Positions 50,921-62,828 of a stretch of 64,000 nt of DNA are shown piece by piece. The stretch lies in contig CM076275.1 in NCBI GenBank assembly GCA_038380795.1, forward strand, positions 9,209,001 through 9,273,000. Direction: 5' to 3'. Below the pieces are notes generated by a model that was not told the DNA's origin, searched no databases, and saw only the letters and a list, made by a program, of their open reading frames with translations. The translations under genes and the position numbers were made by a program. Each line of letters begins with the position of its first letter. Positions within the stretch are counted from its first letter, which is position 1. The DNA is from Pyrocephalus nanus. Taxonomy: Eukaryota; Chordata; Aves; Passeriformes; Tyrannidae.

Positions 50921-51487
50921 AGCATGGCCAACAGGACCAGGGAAGTGATTGTCCCTCTGTGCTGGGCACTGCTGAGGCACCTCAAGTGCTGCATCCAGTT
51001 CTGATTCCCTCAATGAAAGAAAGACATTGAAGGGCTGGAGAGAGTCCAGGGAAGGACAACAGAGCTGGAGAACGGTCTGGAGAGTCAGTCCTGTGAGGAG
51101 TGGCTGAGGGAGCTGGGTCTCAGCCTGGAGAAAAGGAGGCTCATGGGGAACCTTCCTGCTCTCTGCAACTCCCTGACAGGAGGGGGGAGCCAGGTGGGAG
51201 TTGGGCTCTGCTCCCAGGGAACAAGGGACAGGACAAGAGGAAATGGCCTCAAGCTGCACCAGGGGAGATTCAGGTTGGACATCAGGAGGAATTTGTTCAC
51301 TGAAAATTGCTGTCAGACATTGGAAGGGGCTGCACCAGGAGGTGGTGGTGTTACCATCCCTGGAGGTGTTCAAGGAATGACAGGAATGACTGGACATGGC
51401 ACTCAGTGCTCTGGTCTGATTGACAAGGTGGAGATTGGTCACAGATTGGAGGATGAAATCTTTTCCAGACTTAATGATCTAGGATTA
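50921..51487 (+). mobile_element. CR1 LINE, 5'-truncated, sense, most complete copy here
   Basis: About 565 bases of the same subfamily as the 17.1 kb copy. It runs from CAACAGGACCAGGGAAGTGA through GCACTGCTGAGGCACCTCAA, GACATTGAAGGGCTGGAG, AACTCCCTGACAGGAGG, GACAGGACAAGAGGAAATGG, GGACATCAGGAGGAATTTG and GGTGTTACCATCCCTGGAGG to TTTTCCAGACTTAATGATCT. It retains the roughly 75 bases missing at 17.5 kb. The 3' end is degenerate and lacks a clean ATTCTATGATTCTA terminus. Open frames across it, such as the 179-codon minus-strand one, are chance openings. Confidence 0.95.
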
Positions 51488-53142
51488 CACCTTTCTCTTG
51501 CTATAAGGAAATAAACATGCAAGCAAGCTTATATGACTAGGGAAAAAAAATAATCCAGACCATTTTCCTCTGTGTATTAGATAAGCCAATACAATTGACT
51601 GCAAAATTAGAGAAGTAGAACATTGTTGCTCAGTAACAAGCACTGAATTAGTGGCACAACCTGTGAAAGTGCAGCAGAGCTGTAAACAGGTTTTAAACCA
51701 CAACCAAGGTCAGCTGTACTAAATATAACAAGTGAGCAGTTCTCAGACCAAATCGCTCTTGAAAGTGCTGAAGCCCTCATTCTAATTCCCACAGCCAGGG
51801 AGGAGATAGAGAAAGATGCTTTGAAAGGGACAGATAAACAGAACAAAAGATGAGAGGAAGGTGCTTCCCCAGCTAGAGAAGACACAGCCCCCCAGTACCT
51901 GGGCATGAGGTCAGCAGGTCCAGTAGCCACAACCAGGGCCAGACAGACCAGAGGAACCCAGGCAAATCCAACTCAAGCCAGAAGGTCCAGGCACAAGGCT
52001 AAGTACAAGAGCCCCACACCACCAAGGGCTGAGCCTAAATGCAGCTCAGGGCCTGTGAGCACAGGCTGGGTGAGTGGGTGGGCTGGTGAGAGCTCAGGTG
52101 GAACCACTCAGGGCAGACAGGGCCTGCTACCACTCCCTGAGGTCTGGCAAACCTCCTTATAAACCCAGACTAACAATCCCTATTGAACTTAGGTGAGTCA
52201 AATTAGGTCCAAAAGATGTAACTAAAGATTTACAGTGAAGATGACAAGTGAAAAACTACTAAGATATATATTCTGTTCTCAAATGTGACTGCACAGTTAA
52301 GGACAAAAATAAAGCAGCCAAGACCACTAAAAGCAAGATAGGACCTGAAACAATTGAACAGGACTGAGGAGAGTATGATCCTTTTCTCAACATGATGCAA
52401 TCAGCAGCCTCCAGCAGCCTGCAAGGCACACTCAAGTCTAGAATGGAAGCAGCCTGAAGTGAAGGAGGGGGGGGGGAATAAAAATAAAGCCATCTTTCAT
52501 GGATCACATGGTCCCATCAGGAAATATGGAAACCTCTGACTTGTCTGGCTCTCTGTCTCTCCCTCCCTATGGGTCTTCTGCAGAAAGCATAGCCTGTGTG
52601 CCCGGGAGGTGATGAAATCCCTAATGCTGTATGGCACATGGGGAATTCGGGGGATTGCAAAACAGGATGTTTCTTGGAGGAAATACAGTCTCAACAAGCA
52701 AAAGGTTCAAGTACGGTACATCTCACAATGATGTAAGAGCTTGATTATGCATCTCGCTTAAAGCCCAGCTTAGGGTTTTAGTTCTAGTAGAACTAATGGG
52801 CAACACCTGCTGCGATGAAAACAATTTCCGTCCCTGAACTCCAGCAGAAGTGTTTATCTTTTGAGTCAGAAAATGTTCCTCTAATGCCTGAACAAGACTC
52901 CGGGGACAGGAACATATGCCCAGAACTGACGTTTCCGCGCATTAGATAGCTTATAAAAATGAGAACTAGAAAAACCTGGTATCATCAGACTTCTTGTCCA
53001 ATAAAGTCATTAAATGGAAAGTACAGAATGGTTCCTCTAAAGTTTCCCGTCCCTGCCACTGTAGTCCCAGTTGCTCTTTGTAGAGCACAAACAGAGGCTA
53101 CTGAAAAAGCCTGCTGGGGTAAATTTTGAGTTCAAAATTCAG
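51488..53142. other. unique non-coding sequence, no gene seen
   Basis: A GC-richer patch at 51900-52160 is rich in CAGG, CCAG and AGGGCC words but is not recognised as a repeat. A run of ten G lies at 52467-52476. No gene recognised. Confidence 0.55.
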
Positions 53143-53225
53143 GGCTTTTCCAGACCTGTCCCTGGCAAAATGACCATTGGCTTCAATGGAAACTTTACCC
53201 AAATATGGGCCTCGGGACTTGGGCC
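53143..53225. repeat. ancient palindromic MITE-like remnant
   Basis: The near-palindromic core CCATTGGCTTCAATGG lies at 53174-53189 and is followed by GGGCCTCGGGACTTGGGCC-like text. This matches the arrangement of the remnants at 1.1 and 34.0 kb. Ends are approximate. Confidence 0.45.
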
Positions 53226-55783
53226 TCTTAGTTTAAGTTACTAATTTTATTATTAAAGGTTAAACAGAGCTGTTGACAGTACAAACTATTTTCTTACGTA
53301 AGCAGTGAAAGGGAGAGTGTCAGATATACAAGATAAAACTATACTGCCAAGGCAATATAGGTTATGGGTGAATGTCCTTTCACAGAACACACTGCTCTGA
53401 ATCCCAAGTTTCACCCTTTTCCTCAAGCAAAACTCCCTTTTAATTCAGCTGGAGCTCAGTGTGATCAGGAAGCAGAGTCAAGCCCAAGGAAGGACCTCGG
53501 GGCTCAACCATGTTTGCTACAAGGGTTTTGAGAGACTGTAGCTGTTGAAAACACAAAAGCCCTACTTTTCCAGAATAAAATCTGTGAGCAGTGAAAGTTC
53601 ACCAAAAAACACATGGCTTTGTTTTGGATTGAGAAAGGAAAAGGCACAGGTCCCAGGCTTGATCAACAAAGCTAAAGAGTGAAGCATTGCTTCATTTTGA
53701 ACTTAGGGGAACTGTTTGCCTTAATAATGTCCTAGAACTGATAAGAAATGCCCCGCAGATATAACTGCTGTACAAATTCATTATGCAATGCCCATTAAAT
53801 ACTACAACTGCAAATTAAATGTACAAGCCATCCCCTTATACACACACAACCCTTAACAGTAAACCCCTTGATAATAGTGATGTCAGAGAGGATACACTGG
53901 GCTTTCCTCTCTTACTTTCTGCTGTGATGTTCTTTATCTAAAGCTTGGACACAAACCAGAGACTTGTTTTTCATTCTTGACCAAAAATAATAAGAACAAA
54001 TGATATGATGCTTAAAAATAATAACCATCCAGTCAAAGGCAAAATGTTCTCTGCTCAAACAACACTTTATTGGATTGGTGATTAAATGGCAACCCAAAAT
54101 TTAACTTCCTGGAAAATCTACTGTTGTTATAATGAAATTGCACTGTCAGAGTCACAGTTAGTTCTGTCTTTAACAATGCAACAGACACTGAGAGAAATTC
54201 CTGTGGTCGTCTGTCCTACTCAGATGCAGTTATCATCTCATAGATCATCAGCTGTACAATAGTCAAGGGTGTCACAAAGTTTTTGACACAGTTAACACAT
54301 TAACACATTAGACAAATTTAGGACTTTGGCCAGTTCTCACCAAAGCCAATGGAAAACTCCAACAGAGTTGTACTGGGCAGAGGGATGGTGTCACACTTAT
54401 TGTCAATCATGTAGGAAACAAGACAATCACAGCAGCTCTCTTCTGACATCAGCGTCTGCCTCTACTAGAGGCTTTGGCAGAGCCTCAGGAAGGACTGGCT
54501 CTCTGTCTCCAGCTTTTTTAAACAGCCTGAGAATCACTGGGGTTTGTTTGTTTGGCATACGGCACTCAAAAGGACATTGTCAAGGTTCAGAGAACTAAAA
54601 TATAAATAACTTTAATTTTCATATACTTTTTAAAGCATGATTTGACTTTTTACCCTTATGTTTAACCCAGTTTTTAAAAATAAATAAGCAAGAAGTCCTT
54701 GCTTGACAGTCAACCCCACAACCCTATACCCCAGGCCAGCTCTGACTGTACTATTGCAGTGTGGTCATCTCAGGGAACATGCCAGTGTATCTAACCACAG
54801 AATGTATTTTCTGAGCAAATGTTTAGTAAAACCCACATAATTTGCTGAGTAAGAGTTCACTGAGATTGATCTGTTCAGAAAGGGAACATCATGGATGAAA
54901 ACATACTGTTCCTTTACAGTCACAATACTAACACAGCAATAAACACAATCTCCCCTGACAAATCAAGCTTAAAACAACAAAATCCTTGTGCAAATGGTGC
55001 ACAGAAACACCAGAACTCCCAGTTTAAAATAAAAAGTTTTAAAAATTACAAAATAGAGAGAAAGATTTTATATTAATCTTTATGGCACTGATTCCTACTG
55101 GGTTGATGATCCAAATGATTGAGTGGGCAAGAGACCCTGATCCTAGAAATAAGCTCATAGAGACAAAAGTAAGAATCTAAATCCAAGATAATTTTCCATT
55201 TTTGTACAATCAGGGCTATAACAGCAGACGCGAACCTGTACATTTTCCTATTAATATGGAAAAAGATTAGCCCAAGGCTGAGGAGGCAGAGAGAGAAAAG
55301 ACAATAGGTGTCATGGAGGACTGAATGAAGCCTCTCCTCCTTCCTTTCTCTGCTTCCCCATCCCTAACCCCTCCAAATTTGCTGCTATCCATGACTTCAC
55401 GGTTTAGCACATCTGCAGAAGCTGCAGGGACAGGGCTGCTCTGCGGGCAGCCCAGCAGGGAGTTTCCTGCTCTCCATCCCCCACCCGAGAGCTTGGCAGA
55501 GGCAGGAGCTGTGCAGGTGGAGCAGCAAGTGGGCAGCTGAGTTTGGGTTTCCTGTGGCTGCACTGCCCTCACAGATGCTGCACCAGAGTCAGCCCTGCTC
55601 CCAGGGAGGCTGTGGCATGTTCTCTGGACTTCATGGGGGCTGTGCAAGCCGCAGGTGTAAGCAGGAACATGCTCCCTCCCTCCAGCACACTTTCCTCAGC
55701 AGATGGTTGCTGTGTTGCATCTGTTTCTGACAGAGTTCTTTGCTTTGGGCCTGATTCAGAATTTAACAGCACTTCATTAATCT
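53226..55783. other. unique non-coding sequence, no gene seen
   Basis: Unique sequence. A weak MITE-like phrase (GGCCAGTTCTCACCAAAGCC then AATGGAAAACTCC) lies at about 54328-54360. No gene recognised. Confidence 0.55.
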
Positions 55784-56176
55784 CCTGTGAGGAAAGGCTG
55801 AGAGAATTAGGATTGTGCAACCTGGAAAAGAGAAGGTTTTGGGGACACCTAATTGTGGCCTTTCAGTACCTGCAGGGAGCCTACAGGAAAGATGGAGAGA
55901 GGGCCTGGAGTGACAGGACAAGGGGAAATGGCTTCAAACTGACAGAGAGTAGGGTTAGATTGGATATTAGGAAGAAATTCTTCTCTGTGAGGGTGGTGAG
56001 GCCCTGACACAGGTTGTCCAGAGAAGTTGTAGATGCCCCATTCCTGTAAGTGTTCAAGGCCAGGTTGGATGGAGCTCTGAGCAAGGTGGTTTATGGAAGG
56101 TGTCCCTCTTCATGGCAGGGAGTAGAATGAGATGATCATTAAGGTCCCTTCCAATCCAAACCATTCTATAATTCTG
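55784..56176 (+). mobile_element. CR1 LINE, 5'-truncated, sense
   Basis: Runs from GAGGAAAGGCTGAGAGAATT through CCTGGAAAAGAGAAGG, GACAGGACAAGGGGAAATGG, GGATATTAGGAAGAAATTC, GGTGAGGCCCTGACACAGG and CCAGGTTGGATGGAGCTC to CCCTTCCAATCCAAACC and ATTCTATAATTCTG. It is the same subfamily as the 47.0 kb copy but lacks an 11-base stretch after GGAGAGAG. The 154-codon plus-strand frame at 55543-56007 straddles its left edge and is not a gene. Confidence 0.95.
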
Positions 56177-57180
56177 AATTGCCCTGAGAATACAACCCAT
56201 GCAAGCACTACCCAAAGGATGTTGCCAGTTTCCTATTTCAGAACCTTCAAAGGAAACAGATGGAGAAAGATGATAAACAGGTAAATGGTTACTCAGTAGG
56301 CGATGATCCATCACGGTCAGCTGAATAACACCAGCACCCATTATCAAACTTTGCCCAGCATAATACCCTCAACCCCAAGATTTAAATCACTACAAAACTA
56401 ATCTCTTTAAATAAGGTGGAAATGTGTTGTGAGGAACTCCTTTTATTTCATTGCAAAGAATACAATCTAGTTTTTCTTTTTTAGCTGCAATTCATAGAAG
56501 ACTGCCTGGTTTACAGTGGAAGTGGGGAATGAACATTCCCTGCAGTGTGTCTGCAGAGGGAAAGAAATTATTTCTCAGAAAGGGCCAAGTTCAGGATTTC
56601 AGCCTGCACTTTAAGCAGGGGCTAAGAGTATAGTCCTGCCTGCTGGAATTGTGAAATCTCTGTAAGCAAGTTTATAAGCATGAGCACAGCTGGCAAAGGC
56701 TTTCAGCTAGGAAAAAGTTATTCCACTGGTGAAGACGTGCAGGAGGGAGCAGATGAACTAAAGTCTGAAAAAGCACAGCAGATGGGGGCTGTGAGGACTG
56801 GAGGCCTGTTGAGAAGCCACTGCAATATTCATGAAGGATTTTAGGTCTCCTTATACCAAAATACTTTAGCAATAGCTATTAGTAAAATATTTTTTTTCTC
56901 TCTGTTCCCTGCACAGACTCGAGTTTTGCAGACAGCTACAGTGAGAATGGCTTGAAATGCCAGAGAGAGAGAGGAGATGGACCTGGCACATAATGCGCAA
57001 TTGAGGAGACTGGTTTGGTACGTCCTGATGGAGCACTTCAGCCCAGCAATGGATTTGGGAAACAGCTTGTACTGAGCAGAATGCAAAACTCATAATGGGA
57101 AAAGATGCCTGTTCTTACAAGGACTCCATTAAAAAAGCTTTTGTGAAAAGTCAGGTCACAAACAACTGACCAAAGGAACT
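56177..57180. other. unique non-coding sequence, no gene seen
   Basis: No repeat or gene recognised. Overlapping minus-strand frames at 56841-57093 could be downstream debris of the broken frames in 57.2-57.6 kb, but show no domain. Confidence 0.45.
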
Positions 57181-57610
57181 TCAAAATCTACATTGGTGAA
57201 GAAAATGAAGGTACAGAACGAACCTAAATTAGTCAGATTCCCCCAGGGAAGCAGAAATGGGGGTCTTGTTAAAGCACCAGCTGTTAATTCCCATCTGTAT
57301 GTAATTTCCATTCCTATCATCTGTGTAGAATAAAGCCCTTCCAGAAAGGATTGTTAGTGAACTGGCTAAAAACTGGAGGAGGCCCAAATGCAAGCTTGTG
57401 GTAGGTGTCCCACAGCTCAGAGGAGACCGTCTGGTTCCCATATGGGTTTGGGGCCAGATGCCATTTCTAGGCAGGATAGAGGCAAAGGTCACCAGTGACA
57501 GGATTGCCCAAGTGTGGGGAAACCACATGGGGAAAACTAGAAGCTGCTGAAGCAGCAGAGTGACCATCAGGAACTGTCCCCAAGGCCCAGGCAAAACACT
57601 GGCCACTCAG
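57181..57610 (-). pseudogene. possible decayed endogenous retroviral envelope fragment
   Basis: Read on the minus strand, this stretch gives a coding-like text broken across frames. A hydrophobic leader-like segment follows an ATG at 57567-57565. A shift near 57472 leads into a frame with an N-Q-T sequon and aromatic and proline-rich sequence. After two stops, the first frame gives a Trp-Cys pair with an N-K-T sequon (57262-57270). A further shift gives N-L-T (57231-57239). A leader, clustered sequons and Trp/Cys pairs fit the surface subunit of a retroviral envelope. No LTR, pol motif or transmembrane-subunit motif was found, and the frames are broken by stops and shifts, so nothing functional could be made. 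Chance openings remain a real alternative. Confidence 0.25.
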
Positions 57611-59347
57611 CTGCCATCAAAGGTACGACAGTGACAGCCTGAAAACCACACTGCTGATCAGAAATAACTGTGGTCCTCAGAAAACGTGCATGGCTGAAGT
57701 ACATGGGAACTGCGAGAAGTAAATAAACTATAATTATCAGCCACATAAGGAGAAATCCAGCTTTTAGTGAGGTTTGTGTCTGTATAATAATATATTATAC
57801 ATATATATATAAGTAAAATCATCTCTAGTCTCTAGTGCTGTCGGGTTCTGAGTGACCTCCACCTCAACTACCCTTTTTTTTACCACTGTGAATTATAGTT
57901 AAATTAACTGAGAAAGGTGTTGTTTTGGATTGGGTCCATCTGTCTGTTAACTGTGCTAAGTTTTCTCCTGGACATTTCCAGTGGATGGCAATAAGAACAA
58001 GTGCTGACTCTGAGGGGAACTCATGGTTTCCCCACTGTTCCTCCAGGGTAACAGAGATGAACTTGTCCCCATGTGGGCTCTGAGTAAAATTGTGGTGAAG
58101 CCTGTTCAGGAAACCCATTCATGATTCTCCATGTGTTTGTGACATTTCTGCTGACTGGTGGCAATCAGCTGTTCCTGCTGGACCAGTTCATGCTGGTCCA
58201 AAGACCAGATTTTGCAGAAGAATGACATAATCAAGTAGTGTCTGGTGGAAAGTCACGTCACAGGGACAGAGGTCAGTGTACCTGGTGTCACAAGAGAAGA
58301 GGCTGGCTCTGAAACAGCTCAGTGAGGTAAAGGCTGGCAGACATAACAGCAGAAGGAAGAGAAAGGACGTAATGTGGCTCTCATGAAAGGCTAGTCCCTT
58401 CTCCAGAACTGAAGAAGTTGGTACCCAGCCCTCATCCAAAATGAGACTGCACTCAAAACAGAGAGAGCTCTCCAGAAGCTCTGTCGTCATCACACTGGTC
58501 AGATGGCAGGGAAAAAGAAAACCACATCTGGGAGCACAGCCAGAGGCAACTACCTAAACTGCCCTCAGCAGACCCAAGAGCAGCAGTAAGAAATGCCAAG
58601 AGACAGTTGGGCACAAGCATTGTCTATTGAAACCTTCATTTCCAAACAAACCCACTGTAACCCCGGGTAGCAGCACACGGGATAGAACACCAAGAGTGAA
58701 ATATGTTCATAGTTTTAATATGGTGCCATCAGACTAAAGCAGTACTCACATATTAAAGTACAACAATTCACTGAAAGTCATTCAAACCCATAAATGTTCA
58801 AGATGTACATCAGAGAATGACATGCAATCTAACCCAAGATTTGAAAAATTAAAACATCCTCACTTAGGTTATGTTGTTTCTGCCCTTAAAACACAGAGGG
58901 AACTTTTGGTAGGATAATAATAGACTCCAAATCATTTTAATGAGACAAAAGATTAAATTTTCAGGGACTAGACATCAATTTCAGAGAAATCATATCCTCC
59001 TGGCAGGAGATTGAATCATCTGATTATTTCAGGAGACACACAAGGTGGTGGAGCTGTTTGGTAGGCTCCAGGAAATTGTCCAGATTTTCTCAAAACTTCA
59101 CAGAAGAGGCACAGAACTATTATGTCAGCTAACAGAGATTCTTGAATGGAAAAAGGAATATTCAATGCATTTTAGACAGCTAAAATCACCTACAATTAAT
59201 CCTTTCTCATGTATATAAATTCAAAGGACTTCACAGTGATCCAAATCACCAATCCATATTCTCCTCTCTTTTGTTAGGTCTGTTGATACACAAAATATAA
59301 CCCAGGCTCCCTGAGTTGTTCTTGTGTAACACTATCACAGGACCAGT
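57611..59347. other. no clear gene; broken minus-strand frames and an AT tract
   Basis: A near-palindromic AT tract lies at about 57781-57812. Minus-strand frames at 57864-58118 and 58188-58493 are open for 84 and 101 codons and carry an N-F-T and an N-L-T sequon between them. They might belong with the envelope-like debris below 57.6 kb, but I recognise no motif. Confidence 0.35.
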
Positions 59348-61064
59348 TTGAATCTACTCTCACTGCTCTGTAGCCAGCTGAGGACACCTGTGCTGAGTGC
59401 TGCTTTCCAGGCACACTGTAAGGAATGTGTATGGACACACCACATACAGACATGTACATCTCCTAAAGTTCCCTGTGTACTCTCTAAGGGGGCCTCTGGT
59501 GGTGGTACCCCACAGTTTCCCTGTATAACAAATCCTACCCAGCAATGACGGAACTGAACAGCCTGCTTCTTGCAAATACAAACCCAAAGATTTTGTCCTG
59601 CTTAGCACATCAACCCTGCCACGCATGTACATTGGAACAGAGGCAAACGCTGAGGGAACTCCGTAACCCGCCTAGACAGATGCAGAAAAGAATCTGGAAA
59701 TACCCCAGTGTGTTCCAGCAGCCTATAATGGGAGACTGGCTGTGGAAGAAGAATTGCTGGTATGATCTCAGGACTCAACCCACTGTAGTCAGACAGTCTG
59801 CCCACAATGATGGACCCAGCCAAGACAATACGAGCTCTATACTCACTGATAATCTCGACCCAAATACAAACAACATCCCCATGACTGGCTACACCGCTCA
59901 AGAGGGCAGATGAACATGGAAATGTAAGGTAGATAGCAGGCTACCTGGTCTTCTAGGTTCAACACCAGTGAAATTTCTTTGCTGCTTTCAAAAACTCCTA
60001 ATGGGGCCAGTTGAAATGATGGATGTAAACAGCTCCTCCAGCCACAGGCAGTGCCGGATATTCCTACAAGTACTAAGCTCCTGTGGGTATTACACAACTG
60101 CCTCTATTCAGGAGGCTAAAAAGAAGTTCAGTCCTGTTTGTATATGCTGGAATCATTACATACAGTGTTCCCATAAATCATATAAATGAGTATTACTGTG
60201 TCACTCATTCGGACGGCTGATGTTATTATTGAAAAACCTCCTGGCAATCCAACCCTAGTGCCATCCAAGCCGAGGTTGGCCTCAGTGCAATTTGTACTGG
60301 TCTCAAGTCTGTGCCCTGCAGTTTCCCCAAAAGACTCTCACAGTGTCAAGGCTGCCCATTCTCCATCACGTTCCCCGAGCCAAGGGTGAGACAGGTTGCC
60401 ATGGAGCCCTGTCACCAGCCACACACCAGGGGAGCTGTGTCCCTCTCCAGGCTGCTCTGCACCCCTAGAGCAGGGTCTGCTCCACATCCGAGCCACAGAC
60501 AGCCTGTTTTCCACTTGGGATGAAACACCTCATATGTCACAGGTGACTGGTGAGAAACAACCCCAGCCTTCCTGCTGGGGACATTATAGACACAGACCAA
60601 TCTTGGCAGACACTCTCAGGGCACCCAGAAAAGCAGCTGGTGAAAGGAGACACAAAAGCACAGGCAGCACTTACCTCGGCCAAAGTGCCATCAGTTATCA
60701 GAACAGACACTTGAGTAAGCATAGAGATTTGAACAGGCAGAGAGGAGTCCCAGGAGGCAGCAGAAGACCATGGACACCCTGTCTGTGGTCTTGCTCTGCA
60801 CATTCCAGCCTCAAGTCAGCTCTGTCTGAACCTCTTACCCACACACTAATTTATTCCTGTGGATTTTCAAGAAATATCAAGTCTGAAACAAGATGTACTG
60901 AAAGTTCAGTACATGGTATTAGAGCTAGCATCCATCATGTCAATTCTGCCTCTCCAACGGATTCGATCTGCTTGTTATTATCATCTGACTATATTCATAA
61001 ACAATACCCTTATGATTTTTTTCCATGCCTATTTATTTCCTCAGTCATTGACTTGGTTTCCTGA
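59348..61064 (+). other. run of three successive plus-strand open frames, unrecognised
   Basis: Three long frames follow each other on one strand: 59348-59548, then 59488-60189 (234 codons with a single in-frame TGA at 59911-59913), then 60396-61064 (222 codons from a TTG). The middle one includes a Trp-rich stretch and several CpG-containing codons. None shows a domain I recognise. A run this open is expected about once by chance in a window of this size, so it is at best a candidate for a decayed retroelement or an exon of a non-coding RNA. Confidence 0.2.
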
Positions 61065-62434
61065 GGCTATCAAAAAATTACATATAAATATTTATATAAA
61101 CAGATCTCTGTTTTGAAATGCTCCCTAGCTACTTCTAAAAGCAATATGACATCAACCAAAAATCAAAACATATTTGGCACTATGGAACCCACTACTGGCT
61201 ATGAGAATGGGTGTAGCCAAAATAGCCCCAGGAAAGGACCCACCAAACCCATATACAGAATATATTTCAGTAAGTATGAGGGTCCAGTCTAGGTCCATAG
61301 ATGGACAAAACTCTTAAGCAAGTGGAAGAATGACTGAAGGAGGGGAACATCCCTGCACCAATCAGACATGCAATTAGAGTTCTACGGTACTGCATTTTAC
61401 CACAGCTCATTTAGAGGATGAAAGAATTGAATTGCATTCATGGACACATTTCCAGATTAAAATCTGATTACACTAGGGCAGAGGAGACAGCAAATATTAT
61501 CTCTGAGGATTTTTCTCACAGAAAACAGCATATAGCAATTCTTCCATTTTGGGTTATAGAGTAATTTAGAATAAGGAGAAAAAACCCCAATAAACTTCTG
61601 AAATAATCCCTTTGCAGTCATGAGAAACTACCATATACGGTCCCACGCTGATGAGCCCAGCTATAATCCAGTCCTAGCTTTCTGCTGACTAGCTGAGCTC
61701 TGGTGGTTTATTATGTCAGTGGAACCCCTCAAAAGAATTATAGCCTTTTAGTCAGCTCTGAACCATGTATTATTATGAATACTAAACTGGTTCAAACAGT
61801 CTATTGGTCCTGCTATAACATTAGACAAAGTCTTAAGTGATTACCTATCTCTTCAAAGAATGTGTTTTCATTGGCGTCAGATCCTGCTGAAAGCAGGCGG
61901 GAACATTTGTGGATACACTGTGCACAATGTCCCTGGAGCAAGCACATGGCAAGGTATAAACACCAGGACAGAGCTCCCGTCACCACAGCACTGCAAAATA
62001 AAAGGCTTCCACCGCAAGCACAACCTAATCTTAACTACTCATAACAAAAACACATTAAATGGTGCTCAGAATAAATACAGATACGGGTGATGCAGGCAAC
62101 ATGCACATCACGGTGGCAAGTTACTGCAAGTTACATGGTGGTGAATAAAAACTAAGGTTAACTTGAAAATAGATTTCAGCATTAGCCCTGCAAAACAAAG
62201 GCCTCAGGCAAGTTCCTGCATCCAAGAGGTCCCAGTGGATGAGTTGGTTCCATGATTGCAGCAGGACCCTAATTTGTATTTTAAGTTGCCCGTTCTAATA
62301 TTGGCAACTGGAGCAGGACTACGACTCCATGACTCTGATCACTACATTAAGCCCTGGGTTTTCTACGCACTGTCTGCAAGTCCAGCTCATAACTCTGAAA
62401 TTTTTTTAGTCTCCACTGTCTGGGCTTGACAATT
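61065..62434. other. unique non-coding sequence, no gene seen
   Basis: Unique AT-rich sequence. No repeat copy or gene recognised. Confidence 0.6.
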
Positions 62435-62828
62435 AACTATTTAATGAAAAGCATGTTTGGTTTTTTTTTTTCTTAATGTGAATCTCAACTCACAGTGCTC
62501 ATTATTCCACAGGGAGAATACAAACCCATAAACTGTGTTATGTAGGCCCTGGATGCAAGTATCTCGAATCCAACGTGGTTTACAGGCTGTGCTGTGTGTC
62601 AGAGCATCTGCCCAGATCCCATATGAGTGAAAAAAGAGGTCCCACCAAGCAGTTGCATTTAGGTCATGGGAACAGTTGGACATACGCGTTAGTTCTTGTC
62701 TGAGCTGACTGAGAAGTCCCAAAGCAGCAGGAAGACCCTCTACACATACAAAGTGAAATGTGATTATGAAAGGCCAACAAAAGCCCAAGATTTGGCTGCA
62801 GAGATCTTTTTTGTCTCACTGCTCTTAC
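62435..62828 (-). other. unrecognised minus-strand open frame of about 130 codons
   Basis: Open from about 62820 down to the stop near 62441, without an early ATG; the first codon used is probably not a true start. The translation has N-C-S and N-A-T sequons close together, a Trp-Trp pair and scattered Cys, a glycoprotein-like composition. It ends in a Lys-rich tail that comes from a poly-T run in the DNA (62459-62472). No domain recognised. Confidence 0.15.

Noticed and set aside
50903..51442. 179-codon minus-strand open frame
   Set aside because: Lies wholly inside a sense-oriented CR1 copy and is its antisense; no independent domain.
55543..56007. 154-codon plus-strand open frame
   Set aside because: Runs across the left edge of a CR1 insertion, so the second half is CR1 text in a chance frame.
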